From Paenibacillus kyungheensis (GTDB lineage: Bacteria; Bacillota; Bacilli; Paenibacillales; Paenibacillaceae), in NCBI RefSeq assembly GCF_028606985.1, contig NZ_CP117416.1, positions 782,001 through 846,000 of the forward strand: DNA of 64,000 nucleotides, written 5' to 3'. Below are positions 25,933 through 34,691 of the stretch, one piece after another; position 1 is the first letter of the stretch; every line of letters starts with the position of its first letter. The position numbers were made by a program, and so were the translations under genes. A model generated the notes under the pieces. It saw only the letters and a program-made list of their open reading frames with translations. It ran no database searches and had not been told where the DNA came from.

Positions 25933-28009
25933 TTTCCCACGCTTTGAATTGACTGCGTAACGGAGGTTTTCCGTTATCAAATCGCTCATAACTGCCACTA
26001 GGTAGTAGCAATCTGGCTTTGATATTATCCGCAAGGATAAGATCCAGAATGCGCTGCATAGTGGCTTTTGTGCTTTTATCGAATAATGGACACATCAGCT
26101 CAACACGACGAGTGAGATTACGAGTCATCCAATCTGCACTGGATAACCAGATCTCAAGATCGCCTCCATTTTCAAAAGAGTAAATACGGGAGTGTTCTAG
26201 ATAGCGATCGACGATACTGCGAACTGTAATTCGCTCACTCAGACCAACTACACCCGGACGTAGACAGCACACTCCACGTATAATGAGATCAATATTTACT
26301 CCTGCTTGAGAAGCGATATATAGTTCATCAATAATCTGTTGGTTAGATAATGAGTTCATTTTGGCAATGATGCGTGCAGGTCTGCCGTTACGTGCATGTT
26401 CGGCTTCACGCTGGATCAATTCGATAAATTTGTTCATCATCGTATCCGGTGCGACAGCGACAGCTTGCCATTCATGACTTTCTGTATATCCTGTAATATG
26501 GTTGAACACTTCAGAAGCATCTTCACCAATATGAGGATTCATCGTTAACAGACCGATATCTGTATATGATTTGGCTGTAGAAGCATTGTAATTACCTGTA
26601 CCGATATGAATATAACGTTTGAGCCCATCTGCTTCACGGCGTACCACTAGAATTAATTTGGCATGTGTTTTGAGTCCAACCAGACCATAGACTACATGAC
26701 AACCTGCTTTTTCCAGTGTGCGTGCCCAAGCGATATTACGTTCTTCATCAAATCTTGCTTTCAGTTCTACCACTACTGTAACCTGTTTGCCAGATTCAGC
26801 AGCTTTGGCAAGTGCCTGAATAATCGAAGAGCGACCACTGACCCGATACAATGTCATTTTGATCGCCATCACATCATCATCTTCAGCAGCTTGTTCTATA
26901 AAATCACTAATCACATCAAATGATTCGTATGGATGATATAACAATACATCGCGTTCTTTTAAGACGCTGAAAAAGTCGGTGTCGCTACCTTCTGGAAATT
27001 CTGGTGCATAACGCGGAATTTCTGGCGGATAACGTAACGATTCATGATTTTGCACCGAATCTGAAAATGGCAACAAAAATCCAAGATCAAGCGGGCCATC
27101 GATTTCGTACACTGCTTCAGATACGTCGAATTCTTCTTGCAACATTCGAAGAGCAAATGGATGAAAATCTTTCTCCACTTCAAGGCGTACAGGAGCACCA
27201 CGACGACGTTTACGTAATTTATTCTCGATTTCTTCTAATAAGTCTTCTGCTTCTTCTTCATTGATATCCAGATCTGTATTACGTGTCAGACGGAAAGCAT
27301 TCACGCCTACAGGCTGATATCCGCCGAATAATGTATGAATATGATGACAAATTAATTCGTCAATCATAATGTATTGTTGTTTTTTACTGTTTTGACGGTG
27401 AGGTAGTGCTACCAATCTAGGAAGATTGGATGGAATCTGAACAATTGCAAAATAAAAAGCATCATGCTCATCTTCAGTAATCGGTTCTCTACCTCCATGT
27501 TCAAGCACGACAGACAAATACACATTCAGTCCATGAACAAGCGGGAACGGGCGACTCTGATCGACAGCCATCGGTGTAAGTACAGGGAAAATTACATCTT
27601 CATAATACGTATCTGCCGCTTTGCGCTGAGTGGCACTAAGATCGGTATAACGATTGACCGTAATGCCCTGCTTGCCAAGTAGACGCATAAGTTCGCGGTA
27701 TGTACGATATTGAGTATGAACCATTTTTTCTACTTTTTTGGTCAGACGCTTGAATAGACCAGACGGAGTATAGCCGGTAAAATCTTTTTTGAGATAGCCT
27801 TCTTTGATTTGATTGCGAATCCCAGCAACACGTACACTCATAAATTCGTCTAAATTACGGGACACAATCCCCAAAAATTTGATACGTTCTAACAGTGGAG
27901 CTTCTGAATCTTGCGCTTCTTCCAGTACTCGACTATTGAATTCGATCCAGCTTAGATCACGGTTAATATAGCTTGAATGAGTAGGATGGTTTACATGTTT
28001 GTTTTCCAT
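25865..28009 (-). CDS. ppk: Polyphosphate kinase 1
   Basis: A 714-residue PPK1, full family length. N-terminal YINRDLSWIEFNSRVLEEAQ, then the two phospholipase-D-like catalytic modules with the candidate phospho-histidines in LKTHAKLILV and RYIHIGTGNYNAST, and the final ICC-type segment RRVELMCPLFD. It reversibly polymerises ATP gamma-phosphate into polyphosphate, usually at the membrane. The start has GGAGGC upstream. The last 23 codons overlap the 3' end of ppx on the other strand, beyond the usual C-terminal motifs, which suggests that the tail is lightly constrained. Confidence 0.95.
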   Translation of the reverse strand: MENKHVNHPTHSSYINRDLSWIEFNSRVLEEAQDSEAPLLERIKFLGIVSRNLDEFMSVRVAGIRNQIKEGYLKKDFTGYTPSGLFKRLTKKVEKMVHTQYRTYRELMRLLGKQGITVNRYTDLSATQRKAADTYYEDVIFPVLTPMAVDQSRPFPLVHGLNVYLSVVLEHGGREPITEDEHDAFYFAIVQIPSNLPRLVALPHRQNSKKQQYIMIDELICHHIHTLFGGYQPVGVNAFRLTRNTDLDINEEEAEDLLEEIENKLRKRRRGAPVRLEVEKDFHPFALRMLQEEFDVSEAVYEIDGPLDLGFLLPFSDSVQNHESLRYPPEIPRYAPEFPEGSDTDFFSVLKERDVLLYHPYESFDVISDFIEQAAEDDDVMAIKMTLYRVSGRSSIIQALAKAAESGKQVTVVVELKARFDEERNIAWARTLEKAGCHVVYGLVGLKTHAKLILVVRREADGLKRYIHIGTGNYNASTAKSYTDIGLLTMNPHIGEDASEVFNHITGYTESHEWQAVAVAPDTMMNKFIELIQREAEHARNGRPARIIAKMNSLSNQQIIDELYIASQAGVNIDLIIRGVCCLRPGVVGLSERITVRSIVDRYLEHSRIYSFENGGDLEIWLSSADWMTRNLTRRVELMCPLFDKSTKATMQRILDLILADNIKARLLLPSGSYERFDNGKPPLRSQFKAWEINSWKPYVPPVSLSRPTPSPNL

Positions 28010-28177
28010 AATGCCTCCGCTTAATCATTGTTATCCAATCATATTCTCTAATCTAGTGTAACGTGCAGTATGCGGAATACCAAATGTGGGGTATGCAAAT
28101 ACTTTTGTCATAAGGTGTCAAAACAACTCGTATAGAGTCATTATAACGTTCAATTGTTAACGCTGTGTAAAAGCGAA

Positions 28178-28405
28178 TTACCATTCGTTCCACAAATTAG
28201 GACCGCCTACTTTGCCAATCGCTTTTTTCTGAGTACGTCCAAAGTTAAAGCCATGAGTACGCAGTTCATAACCGTCCTCATGCAACTGGTCTGGAGGGAT
28301 CGTTTTTTGCAATTCAGCAACAGAACGGGTAAGATAACCGGGCTTGTGCATATTCACAAGTAATAAATCATGATGTAAATGACTCAAACATTCTGCTAAT
28401 GTCAT
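28178..28405 (-). CDS. Small protein of unknown function
   Basis: A 75-residue soluble-looking protein with two His-rich N-terminal stretches (SHLHHDLLLVNMHKPG) and a basic/aromatic end (GGPNLWNEW). AAAGGAG lies ten bases before the ATG at 28405; a TTG immediately before it is an alternative start and the in-frame extension to 28447 places the ribosome binding site inside. It is monocistronic between ppk and the second deacetylase. I do not recognise it. Confidence 0.5.
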   Translation of the reverse strand: MTLAECLSHLHHDLLLVNMHKPGYLTRSVAELQKTIPPDQLHEDGYELRTHGFNFGRTQKKAIGKVGGPNLWNEW

Positions 28406-28492
28406 CAAGTGTAGGCTCCTTTGAATAATTACATAGCTTACTTTCAATATATATTACCCTTATACATTCGTTTTGATAATATAGTGGGTATG

Positions 28493-28552
28493 AAAAAAAT
28501 ACCTGATCTCTACATGATTGGCGTCAAACGCATCGTAGATGTCAGGTATTTG
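28493..28552 (-). terminator. Long hairpin terminator of the second deacetylase gene
   Basis: AAATACCTGA (28497-28506) pairs with TCAGGTATTT (28542-28551), with inner TCTACATGAT/ATCGTAGA and GCGT/ACGC. On the - strand a T-run follows the stem. Confidence 0.82.
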
Positions 28553-28555
28553 GGT

Positions 28556-29491
28556 TTAATCTTTTAGATGAAGAATATGTTTTAGTTCGGTATGCGAATT
28601 GACATTTAGTCGTGGTAAATGCATCAAATCATCACCCGGATGAACAAAGCCAGGTCTAACTGTGAATGCCATACGATATCCATTTTCTCGTAACGTATAG
28701 ATCATCTGATCTTGATACTCTCCATAAGGATAAGCAAAGTAAGGCGTATCGATCTTTGTTTTGGTTTTCATTAATTCAATATCGTTTTTAAGACGATCAT
28801 TTTCTAGACCGACCGCCGCAGTATCTCCGCATTGAATCGTATTTTTGTAGTGAAGGTTGTACGTATGGCTATTGTATTCAAATACATCTTTGGTCGCTTT
28901 CATTTCTTTACGTGAAATCGTTGTTTTTTCTTTAGGTAGAAATTTTTGTGTTTTGCTTTTGAGCTTAGTTCCTACTATAAAGATCGAAGCGTGGAATCCA
29001 TATTTCTTCAATACGGGATACGCATAGACCACATTATTCTGGTATCCATCGTCAAATGTAATGACAACCGTCTTTTCAGGTAATTGAATTTCTCCATTCA
29101 CATATTGCTCTAGCTCGGACAAAGTGGCTGTTTTGTAGCCATTATCGTGTAGATATTTCATACCTTTGGTAAAAGATTCTAAGCTCATCCGAGCATTATT
29201 TTTCTTTTCTACATTGTATTTCTCAGGTACGACATAATGGTACATCAATACAGGAATACGTGCAGCTTTGCCTTTAGGAGCAGTTTTGATCGACTCTGAA
29301 GCTGAAGCCACATTATCTTCACCAGCATTGAGCAAATTAGCAAACAAATCATTTTTGGTATCATAGGAAGCTTTACAAGTCTTATAAGAAAAAGCTGAGG
29401 CATGCGGATACTTTAAGCTAAGTATGTAGAACGTGATCACAAATGCGATTGAAATATAGAGCATGAGTACAAATAAATGTCGAGCCCGCAT
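28556..29491 (-). CDS. Membrane-anchored polysaccharide deacetylase (CE4/NodB homology), copy 2
   Basis: A 311-residue paralogue of the gene at 16553: N-terminal membrane anchor (about 7-26), a ~50-residue spacer, then VLMYHY, the metal Asp pair FDDG (146-149), the SHTYNLH histidines and PYFAYPYGEY. The catalytic halves of the two proteins are almost collinear, the anchors and spacers differ. It should deacetylate a wall glycan or exopolysaccharide outside the membrane. AGGAGAATTAC precedes the ATG. Monocistronic. Confidence 0.9.
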   Translation of the reverse strand: MRARHLFVLMLYISIAFVITFYILSLKYPHASAFSYKTCKASYDTKNDLFANLLNAGEDNVASASESIKTAPKGKAARIPVLMYHYVVPEKYNVEKKNNARMSLESFTKGMKYLHDNGYKTATLSELEQYVNGEIQLPEKTVVITFDDGYQNNVVYAYPVLKKYGFHASIFIVGTKLKSKTQKFLPKEKTTISRKEMKATKDVFEYNSHTYNLHYKNTIQCGDTAAVGLENDRLKNDIELMKTKTKIDTPYFAYPYGEYQDQMIYTLRENGYRMAFTVRPGFVHPGDDLMHLPRLNVNSHTELKHILHLKD

Positions 29492-29738
29492 AACTGTAAT
29501 TCTCCTTTCTAAGAGTTTGGCAATATAAATGTCACTTCTTTATAAAGTAAAGCTAAGAGTGATATTATGAATTAGATATCTTTGTTTCTATATATAACAT
29601 CGGCTAAATCATAATAAAATTTTATGGTGCTGTAGTTCTATCTTAGGAGCACTAGCTACTCTGATCTGCACTATATCTTACCATTTACATTTTCCTACAC
29701 TGCTATTTTAGAGCCATATTAATCTGGTTATAGCCCAA

Positions 29739-29788
29739 AGATACCTATAGTCTCAACACTTTTCGAAGTGAGCAGGCTATAGGCATCT
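29739..29788. other. Strong hairpin without T-run in a 394-base gap
   Basis: AGATACCTATAG (29739-29750) pairs with CTATAGGCATCT (29777-29788, one G-U pair), with inner CACTT/AAGTG around TTCG. A second CTATA-containing copy of the outer motif lies near 29826. No T tract follows on either strand, so it is not an ordinary terminator. The rest of the gap (29492-29885) shows nothing else. Confidence 0.4.
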
Positions 29789-29885
29789 GTATCAGTTTGA
29801 GGGGGTTCGGAGTAAAATTGGTTAATAGGCTATAAAATGATTTGGATTTTGGGACAGTGTACCTATAATTATTAGAGCTGTTGTG

Positions 29886-30896
29886 TTACAGCACTGTTAA
29901 TATAATCTTGCCTTGAATATGTCCGCTGGTAGCTCTTTCATGAGCTTGACGAGCATCTGCAAGTGCAAACGTACTGTCGATAGCCACCTGAACTTTTCCG
30001 CTATTCAGTAATTGCCCTAGCTCTGCTAGTTGTGAGCCGTTCGAACGTACCTGAGTCGTTGATACTGTGATGCCTAGATTTGTAGCTTCCTCTTCATCAG
30101 AGAAGCCCAAAAAGACGGGGAACAAAGCACCTCCACGTTGAATTGTACGTAAAAAGCGACCCGTTGTAGGACCACCGAGCGTATCCAGAACAAGATCAAT
30201 GTCGTGGACACTGTATTCAGGTTTATTTTTGGTATAGTCTATAAATTCATCTGCTCCAAGTTCACGAAGAAACGATTCATGTCTAGTAGATGCTACTGCG
30301 ATAACGTGTGCGCCTTTCCATTTCGCTAATTGTAATGCTAAATGCCCTACACCGCCTGCAGCCCCATTGATAAGTACTTTCTTACCTTTAAGCGGCACCG
30401 GATGATGGGAATAAGATTGAAATGGGTTGGCTTCATCATGCCCTAAATCCACTAAAAATTGCCAAGCAGTAAGAGCAGCCATAGGTACGCCAGCAGCATG
30501 TATATGATCAATACCGGCTGGTTTGAGTGCTAGATCGGAAGCTGGTGCAGCAACATATTCTGCGTAAGCTGCACTTTCCCCTACGCTTGGAAAGCGAACC
30601 ATACCAAAAACTTCATCACCGACAGAGAAATGGTCTACATCTATAGCTACTGCTTCCACAACACCTGATATATCCGATCCTAGAATAAGTGGAAAAGCTA
30701 CTTGTGGTTGCCAATCAGGCGGAAGATCTTTATAACCTTCACGCAGATACCAATCGGGAGGATTGATACCAACAGCATGAACACGCACAAGTACTTCACC
30801 TGATTTTAACTGTGGAATTGGTGCTTCCTCATAATGTAATACTTCGGGACCGCCAAATTCATGCAAACGAATAGCTTTCATTGTATCTTTAGACAT
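29886..30896 (-). CDS. Zinc-less NADP-dependent alcohol dehydrogenase/quinone oxidoreductase (MDR family)
   Basis: A 336-residue medium-chain dehydrogenase/reductase. GroES-like domain about 1-130 (LHEFGGPEVLHYEE, LVRVHAVGINPPDWYLREG), then the Rossmann domain with the dinucleotide loop INGAAGGVGHLALQLAKWKG (partly) and GAHVIAVAST. The catalytic-zinc cysteine and histidine of alcohol dehydrogenases are missing, so it belongs to the quinone-oxidoreductase-like group that reduces enals or quinones. Start at 30896 (AAGGGGAAAG upstream) instead of 30914. It is divergent from a TetR regulator with paired palindromes between them, which implies repression relieved by a toxic ligand. Confidence 0.9.
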   Translation of the reverse strand: MSKDTMKAIRLHEFGGPEVLHYEEAPIPQLKSGEVLVRVHAVGINPPDWYLREGYKDLPPDWQPQVAFPLILGSDISGVVEAVAIDVDHFSVGDEVFGMVRFPSVGESAAYAEYVAAPASDLALKPAGIDHIHAAGVPMAALTAWQFLVDLGHDEANPFQSYSHHPVPLKGKKVLINGAAGGVGHLALQLAKWKGAHVIAVASTRHESFLRELGADEFIDYTKNKPEYSVHDIDLVLDTLGGPTTGRFLRTIQRGGALFPVFLGFSDEEEATNLGITVSTTQVRSNGSQLAELGQLLNSGKVQVAIDSTFALADARQAHERATSGHIQGKIILTVL

Positions 30897-30955
30897 CTTA
30901 CTTTCCCCTTCCATATAGATGAGTTATACTTACCTGATTCACATTTCGATTAAAA

Positions 30956-30995
30956 GGAGCGGTGATCCGTTTATGATTATACGGAGCAGTGCTCC
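30956..30995. promoter_or_regulatory. Paired TetR-type operators between oxidoreductase and regulator
   Basis: A perfect palindrome GGAGCAGTGCTCC (30983-30995) and an imperfect copy GGAGCGGTGATCC (30956-30968), 27 bp apart, lie in the divergent promoter region. Palindromes of this GC-rich, 13-bp form are typical for TetR regulators of this kind. Confidence 0.65.
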
Positions 30996-31015
30996 AATTG
31001 TCAAGGAGGAAGGAT

Positions 31016-31561
31016 ATGCGCGTCGATGCCAAAAAAAATTATGATCATATACTAGCAGTTGCCGATACGGTCATCACTCAAAATGGAGCCGACGCTTCAC
31101 TACGTGATATCGCTCGTAAAGCAGAAGTTGGACTGGGCACGTTATACCGTCATTTCCCTACTAGAGAAGCACTACTTGAAGCATTGCTACGTACGCAATT
31201 TGATGAGTTAACTACAAAGGCATCTGAGCTTGAAAAAGCGAATTCTGCCGAGGATGCCCTTGTATCGTGGTTACATGATGTCTTTATATGTACAGGCATT
31301 TATCAAGGAGTTGTATCTGTGATGATTGCAGCTATGGAAGATACAGAGTCTGCACTTCATGCTTCATGCGTCACATTACGGGCATCTGGAGGAAGACTTC
31401 TTCAACGTGCTCAAGCAGAAGGTTTGGCTCGTGTTGATATAGATGGTGAAGATTTATTTTCTTTGGTTGCTGCGTTAGCATGGCTTGGCGATCAGCCTTC
31501 ATCTGCATCACGAGCTGAACGCCTTTTTAATATGATGATAGGTACAATTTTAATATCTTAA
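31016..31561 (+). CDS. TetR-family transcriptional regulator
   Basis: A 181-residue regulator. The N-terminal HTH (about 10-55) reads ILAVADTVITQNG, SLRDIARKAEVGLGTLYRHFPTREALLEALL (partly), followed by a TetR_C SbtR-like ligand domain. ATG at 31016 follows AAGGAGGAAGG. It is divergent from the zinc-less oxidoreductase, with two related palindromes in the 119-base gap, so it probably represses itself and the oxidoreductase. The inducing ligand is unknown. Confidence 0.9.
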   Translation: MRVDAKKNYDHILAVADTVITQNGADASLRDIARKAEVGLGTLYRHFPTREALLEALLRTQFDELTTKASELEKANSAEDALVSWLHDVFICTGIYQGVVSVMIAAMEDTESALHASCVTLRASGGRLLQRAQAEGLARVDIDGEDLFSLVAALAWLGDQPSSASRAERLFNMMIGTILIS

Positions 31562-31607
31562 ATAAGTAATTATTTTAGAAGAATACTCTAAATTTAGAAC
31601 AAAAAGC

Positions 31608-31652
31608 TAAAAAGCTGATTCCATGTTAGTATGTAGAAATCAGCTTTTTGTT
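31608..31652 (+). terminator. Hairpin terminator after the TetR gene
   Basis: AAAAGCTGATT (31610-31620) pairs with AATCAGCTTTTT (from 31638), followed by a T-rich tract. Confidence 0.82.
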
Positions 31653-31863
31653 ATATCCATAGGTATTGAATTATTCTTCTATATGCTTGTAAATATATTT
31701 CTTCTTTTTCTGCTAAACGGGATAAACTAGATGTAAAAATAAAGAAATAAACTATTGTAAACGCTTTACTATAACATACTTAATTATACCTGTCAGTGAC
31801 ATAATTCACTTGGTTTGGATCAATGAAGGAGTATAGTTGTCTGTAGTGATAAGTATCACAGCC

Positions 31864-32030
31864 CAGCGCTTGGCAATAAAAGCGCGATATCTACTGATTC
31901 TATAGAAAATGATTTTTGCATAAGCAAAATATCTTACGTTCAGCGCTTGGCAGTAAAAGCGCGACATCTACTGATTCTATAGAAAATGATTTTGCATAAG
32001 CAAAATATCTTACGTTCAGCGCTTAGCAGT
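31864..32030. repeat. Two tandem copies of a 76-77 bp two-hairpin repeat plus a 14-bp partial third
   Basis: Unit 1 spans 31864-31940 and unit 2 31941-32016, nearly identical; a third copy begins at 32017 and breaks off after 14 bases. Each unit starts CAGCGCTTGGCA and contains two self-complementary parts: AGCGCTT/AAAGCGC and TTTTGCATAAGCAAAA followed by TATCTTACGTT. Degenerate copies with the same 76-bp period lie at 44677-44798, and a fragment in reverse orientation at 52959-52985. The design resembles REP-type intergenic repeats, but no family name can be assigned. Confidence 0.85.
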
Positions 32031-32122
32031 AGAAAACTATGTAGCAAGGTCACTATGTCGGTCAGGAACATTAATTTTTTTATGTAGAAGGTACTGTAAT
32101 TATCCAAAAGGATGTGTTCATT

Positions 32123-33223
32123 ATGGCAGATTTCGTCAGATCCGTAACTTCACCTAGAAAATTTATTACAGGTCAGCATTTATTATCTAAATTAAATGAT
32201 TATACGCGTGGTTATGGTGATCATGCTTATGTTATTTGTGATGAATTTATATTAGAACGTGCACAAACAGAAGCTGAACCTACATTTACAGCAGCTAATC
32301 ATAAAGCACATTTTGAGAAATTTGAATATGAATGTACCAAAGAAGAAGTAATGCGTCACCGCGAATTGGTCAAACAATCTGGCGCTAACGTTATTGTCGG
32401 AATTGGTGGCGGTAAAACACTAGATACAGCGAAAGCGACTGCTTACTATGAGCAGCTTCCTGTAGTTATTTTCCCAACGATTGCGTCTACCGATGCACCT
32501 TGTACAGCACTTGCTGTTATTTATAAAAAAGATGGTTCTTTCGATGAATATTTATTCTTACCTAATAACCCGGATACGGTGCTTGCCGATATGGGTATTC
32601 TTGCAGGCGCACCTGTTCGTTTCTTCGCTGCGGGTGTCGGTGATGCGTTAGCGACTTATTTTGAAGCTCGTGCGTGTTATGCTTCTAATGGAGATAACTT
32701 AGCATTGATGAAACCAACAGCTACCGGACTTGGATTAGCTAAATTATGCTATGAAATGTTGCTTGATAATGCAGTCAGTGCAACTAAAGCTGTTCAACAA
32801 AAAGTAGTAACCAAAGCAGTCGAAAATACGATCGAAGCAACAATCTATTTGAGCGGTGTAGGTGCTGAATCTGGCGGACTTGCTGCTGCTCATGCGATTC
32901 ATAACGGAATGACAGCTGTTCCTTCGATCCACCGTGCACAACATGGTGAAAAAGTAACATTCGGTTTGTTAGCACAATTGGTGTTAGAGAACTCGCCTAA
33001 AGAAGAGCTCGAAACAGTAGTCAACTTGATCAAAGCAGTAGGTCTTCCATTGACACTTGAAGATTTAGGTATGACTGAATTTGTAGAAGCTGAATGGCGC
33101 CAAGTGGCTGAAAGTGCTTGTGCACCAGACGATACGATGGGACATATGCCTTTCCCTGTAACTCCAGATGATGTCTACAATGCGATTGTAGCTGCTAATG
33201 CTATCGCTCATACGTACAAATAA
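32123..33223 (+). CDS. gldA: Glycerol dehydrogenase
   Basis: A 366-residue iron/zinc-dependent group III alcohol dehydrogenase. GIGGGKTLDTAKA forms the NAD-binding loop, PTIASTDAPCTALAVIY is the GldA signature, and metal ligands are expected at the Asp of GVGDALATYFEA, the His of AAHAIHNG and the His of AQHGEKVTFG. It oxidises glycerol to dihydroxyacetone. ATG at 32123 follows AAAGGA at ten bases; an in-frame upstream start at 32114 is less likely. No dihydroxyacetone kinase is adjacent; the gene stands alone behind the repeat block. Confidence 0.93.
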   Translation: MADFVRSVTSPRKFITGQHLLSKLNDYTRGYGDHAYVICDEFILERAQTEAEPTFTAANHKAHFEKFEYECTKEEVMRHRELVKQSGANVIVGIGGGKTLDTAKATAYYEQLPVVIFPTIASTDAPCTALAVIYKKDGSFDEYLFLPNNPDTVLADMGILAGAPVRFFAAGVGDALATYFEARACYASNGDNLALMKPTATGLGLAKLCYEMLLDNAVSATKAVQQKVVTKAVENTIEATIYLSGVGAESGGLAAAHAIHNGMTAVPSIHRAQHGEKVTFGLLAQLVLENSPKEELETVVNLIKAVGLPLTLEDLGMTEFVEAEWRQVAESACAPDDTMGHMPFPVTPDDVYNAIVAANAIAHTYK

Positions 33224-33265
33224 TTCACCTTTTGAATAATATATTCTATTTTTATCTCCATACAC

Positions 33266-33312
33266 AAAAAAGAAGCTTTGCCTGAGCTAATAGGTGAGCT
33301 TCTTTTTTTGTA
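33266..33312 (+). terminator. Hairpin terminator after gldA
   Basis: AAAAAGAAGCTT (from about 33267) pairs with AAGCTTCTTTTT-like AGCTTCTTTTTTTG around a GCCTGAGCTAATAGGTG loop, T-run on the + strand. Confidence 0.8.
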
Positions 33313-33408
33313 CATTATTTTATAGAATAGGATTACGATATAGCGTGATTAAGTGTTATGGGTTATAATTGTATAAAAGGTATTTATTATTCGAAATGGG
33401 GAAAATAA

Positions 33409-34434
33409 TTGTTAGAGTCTGTTAGCAAACCCAATTTGTTTATTGGTTCTTCTAAAGAATCTATTGAAATAGCAAGAGCAGTGAATACACAGTTAAGTCA
33501 TTATGCTCAAGTGACGCCATGGTACGCAGGTGCTTTTCCTGCTAATGAGTATACAATGGAATCTATTGAAAAACAGTTAGATATCAGTGATTTTGCAGTT
33601 TTTATTTTTGCACCTGATGATATTATTCAGCATCGCGGACAGCTTTATTTTGCAACTCGTGATAATACATTGTTTGAAATGGGCTTATTTTGGGGGAAGT
33701 TAGGACGTAAAAGAGTATTTTGTATTCTTCCTGAATATATCGAACCTGTAGTTAACAAAGAAGAGTTAGTACAACAATATCGTTTGTTATCTGATCTACA
33801 AGGATTAACTCCATTACATTATGAACATCGTACAGATTCCAACTGGACAGCCGCTGTAGATATCGCTTGTGGTGAAATTAGTAAATACATTCAACGTTCT
33901 GGAAAGTATATTAATCTTCAATCAGAACTAGAACATCAAAAGTTGCAATTACAACAGAAGCAGAAAATTCTTCATTTCTTATTGATTATGAATCAAGAAA
34001 GTTTGCAAGAGGAGAAGCGAGAGAAATTTGACGATATGTGCAGTGCATTGAAAGTATCATTCTCTATTCCGTTAGAATACTATGTAACAGGAACTGCTTT
34101 TTGGCAAGCTCAAGATGAAGGGATAAAACAAATTGGTGGAGACGTAGGACAAGGCTTTTTTTATCCTTATCATGTTAATGAACATAAGCAAGCAGAAGAA
34201 CCACGAATTGCTGTAGTAGACGCTTATAAACAACAAAAATGGTCTTATTTGAAAAAGAGCAATCGTGTTGCACCTACTTATATGCTATGTTATCCTATTG
34301 GAACTCAATATGTTTTGACAATTCATATTACAGGACAGATTAGTTTGAAAGAACAAGAATTATGGGATATTTTAGATGCTAATGAAGAGTTATTAGATAC
34401 TATACATTATTTAATAGGAGGGGAATGGGAATGA
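33409..34434 (+). CDS. TIR-like (PF10137 type) nucleotide-binding domain protein with GAF-like C-terminal region
   Basis: A 341-residue protein starting at TTG (GGGG upstream). Residues ~8-125 match the CAP12/Pycsar-effector TIR family: LFIGSSKES, the alpha-beta core DFAVFIFAPDD, and TRDNTLFEMGLFWGKLGRKRVF with Glu90 in the place of the catalytic NADase glutamate. A short coiled coil (about 168-195, LEHQKLQLQQKQK) links to a ~135-residue C-terminal region that looks like a GAF-type sensor (RIAVVDAYKQQKW, YMLCYPIG, VLTIHITGQ). TIR domains of this family cleave NAD+ in anti-phage effectors. The last codons overlap a 73-residue gene by ATGA. The defence role is inference. Confidence 0.75.
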   Translation: MLESVSKPNLFIGSSKESIEIARAVNTQLSHYAQVTPWYAGAFPANEYTMESIEKQLDISDFAVFIFAPDDIIQHRGQLYFATRDNTLFEMGLFWGKLGRKRVFCILPEYIEPVVNKEELVQQYRLLSDLQGLTPLHYEHRTDSNWTAAVDIACGEISKYIQRSGKYINLQSELEHQKLQLQQKQKILHFLLIMNQESLQEEKREKFDDMCSALKVSFSIPLEYYVTGTAFWQAQDEGIKQIGGDVGQGFFYPYHVNEHKQAEEPRIAVVDAYKQQKWSYLKKSNRVAPTYMLCYPIGTQYVLTIHITGQISLKEQELWDILDANEELLDTIHYLIGGEWE

Positions 34435-34652
34435 GACATAAAAATGTAGCTAAAGGAAAATTTTCGAATTCAGGTGTTTTTTCTAATGTAGGTTATATTC
34501 ATTCTAGATCTTTACGCAATTCCAAATCTATGCCTTCTGCAAGCAATTCTAGTTCATCCATTTACATTGGACCTGCGCCAGATGGAACTAATCAAGAATA
34601 TAACCGTGTCATTAGTGGACATGTCAATTATAAAAAGCCTTCTTTCGCTTAA
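34431..34652 (+). CDS. Small Ser/Asn-rich protein translationally coupled to the TIR gene
   Basis: A 73-residue, probably disordered protein (basic N-terminus MRHKNVAKGKFSNSG, a Ser/Asn-rich middle, and GPAPDGTNQEYNR near the end). The ATG overlaps the TIR gene's TGA as ATGA and has AGGAGGGG seven bases upstream, a strong sign that it is a real gene made in step with the TIR protein. An alternative ATG at 34425 is too near the ribosome binding site. Unknown family; it could be a regulator, antitoxin-like partner or substrate of the TIR protein. A terminator follows directly. Confidence 0.7.
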   Translation: MRHKNVAKGKFSNSGVFSNVGYIHSRSLRNSKSMPSASNSSSSIYIGPAPDGTNQEYNRVISGHVNYKKPSFA

Positions 34653-34691
34653 GCAATAACTTAAATTTACTTCATAAAAATAGATCAAAAG

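Noticed and set aside
31755-31775. Near-match to a cre site (TGTAAACGCTTTAC)
   Set aside because: The final CA of the consensus is out of place; position far from the next gene start.
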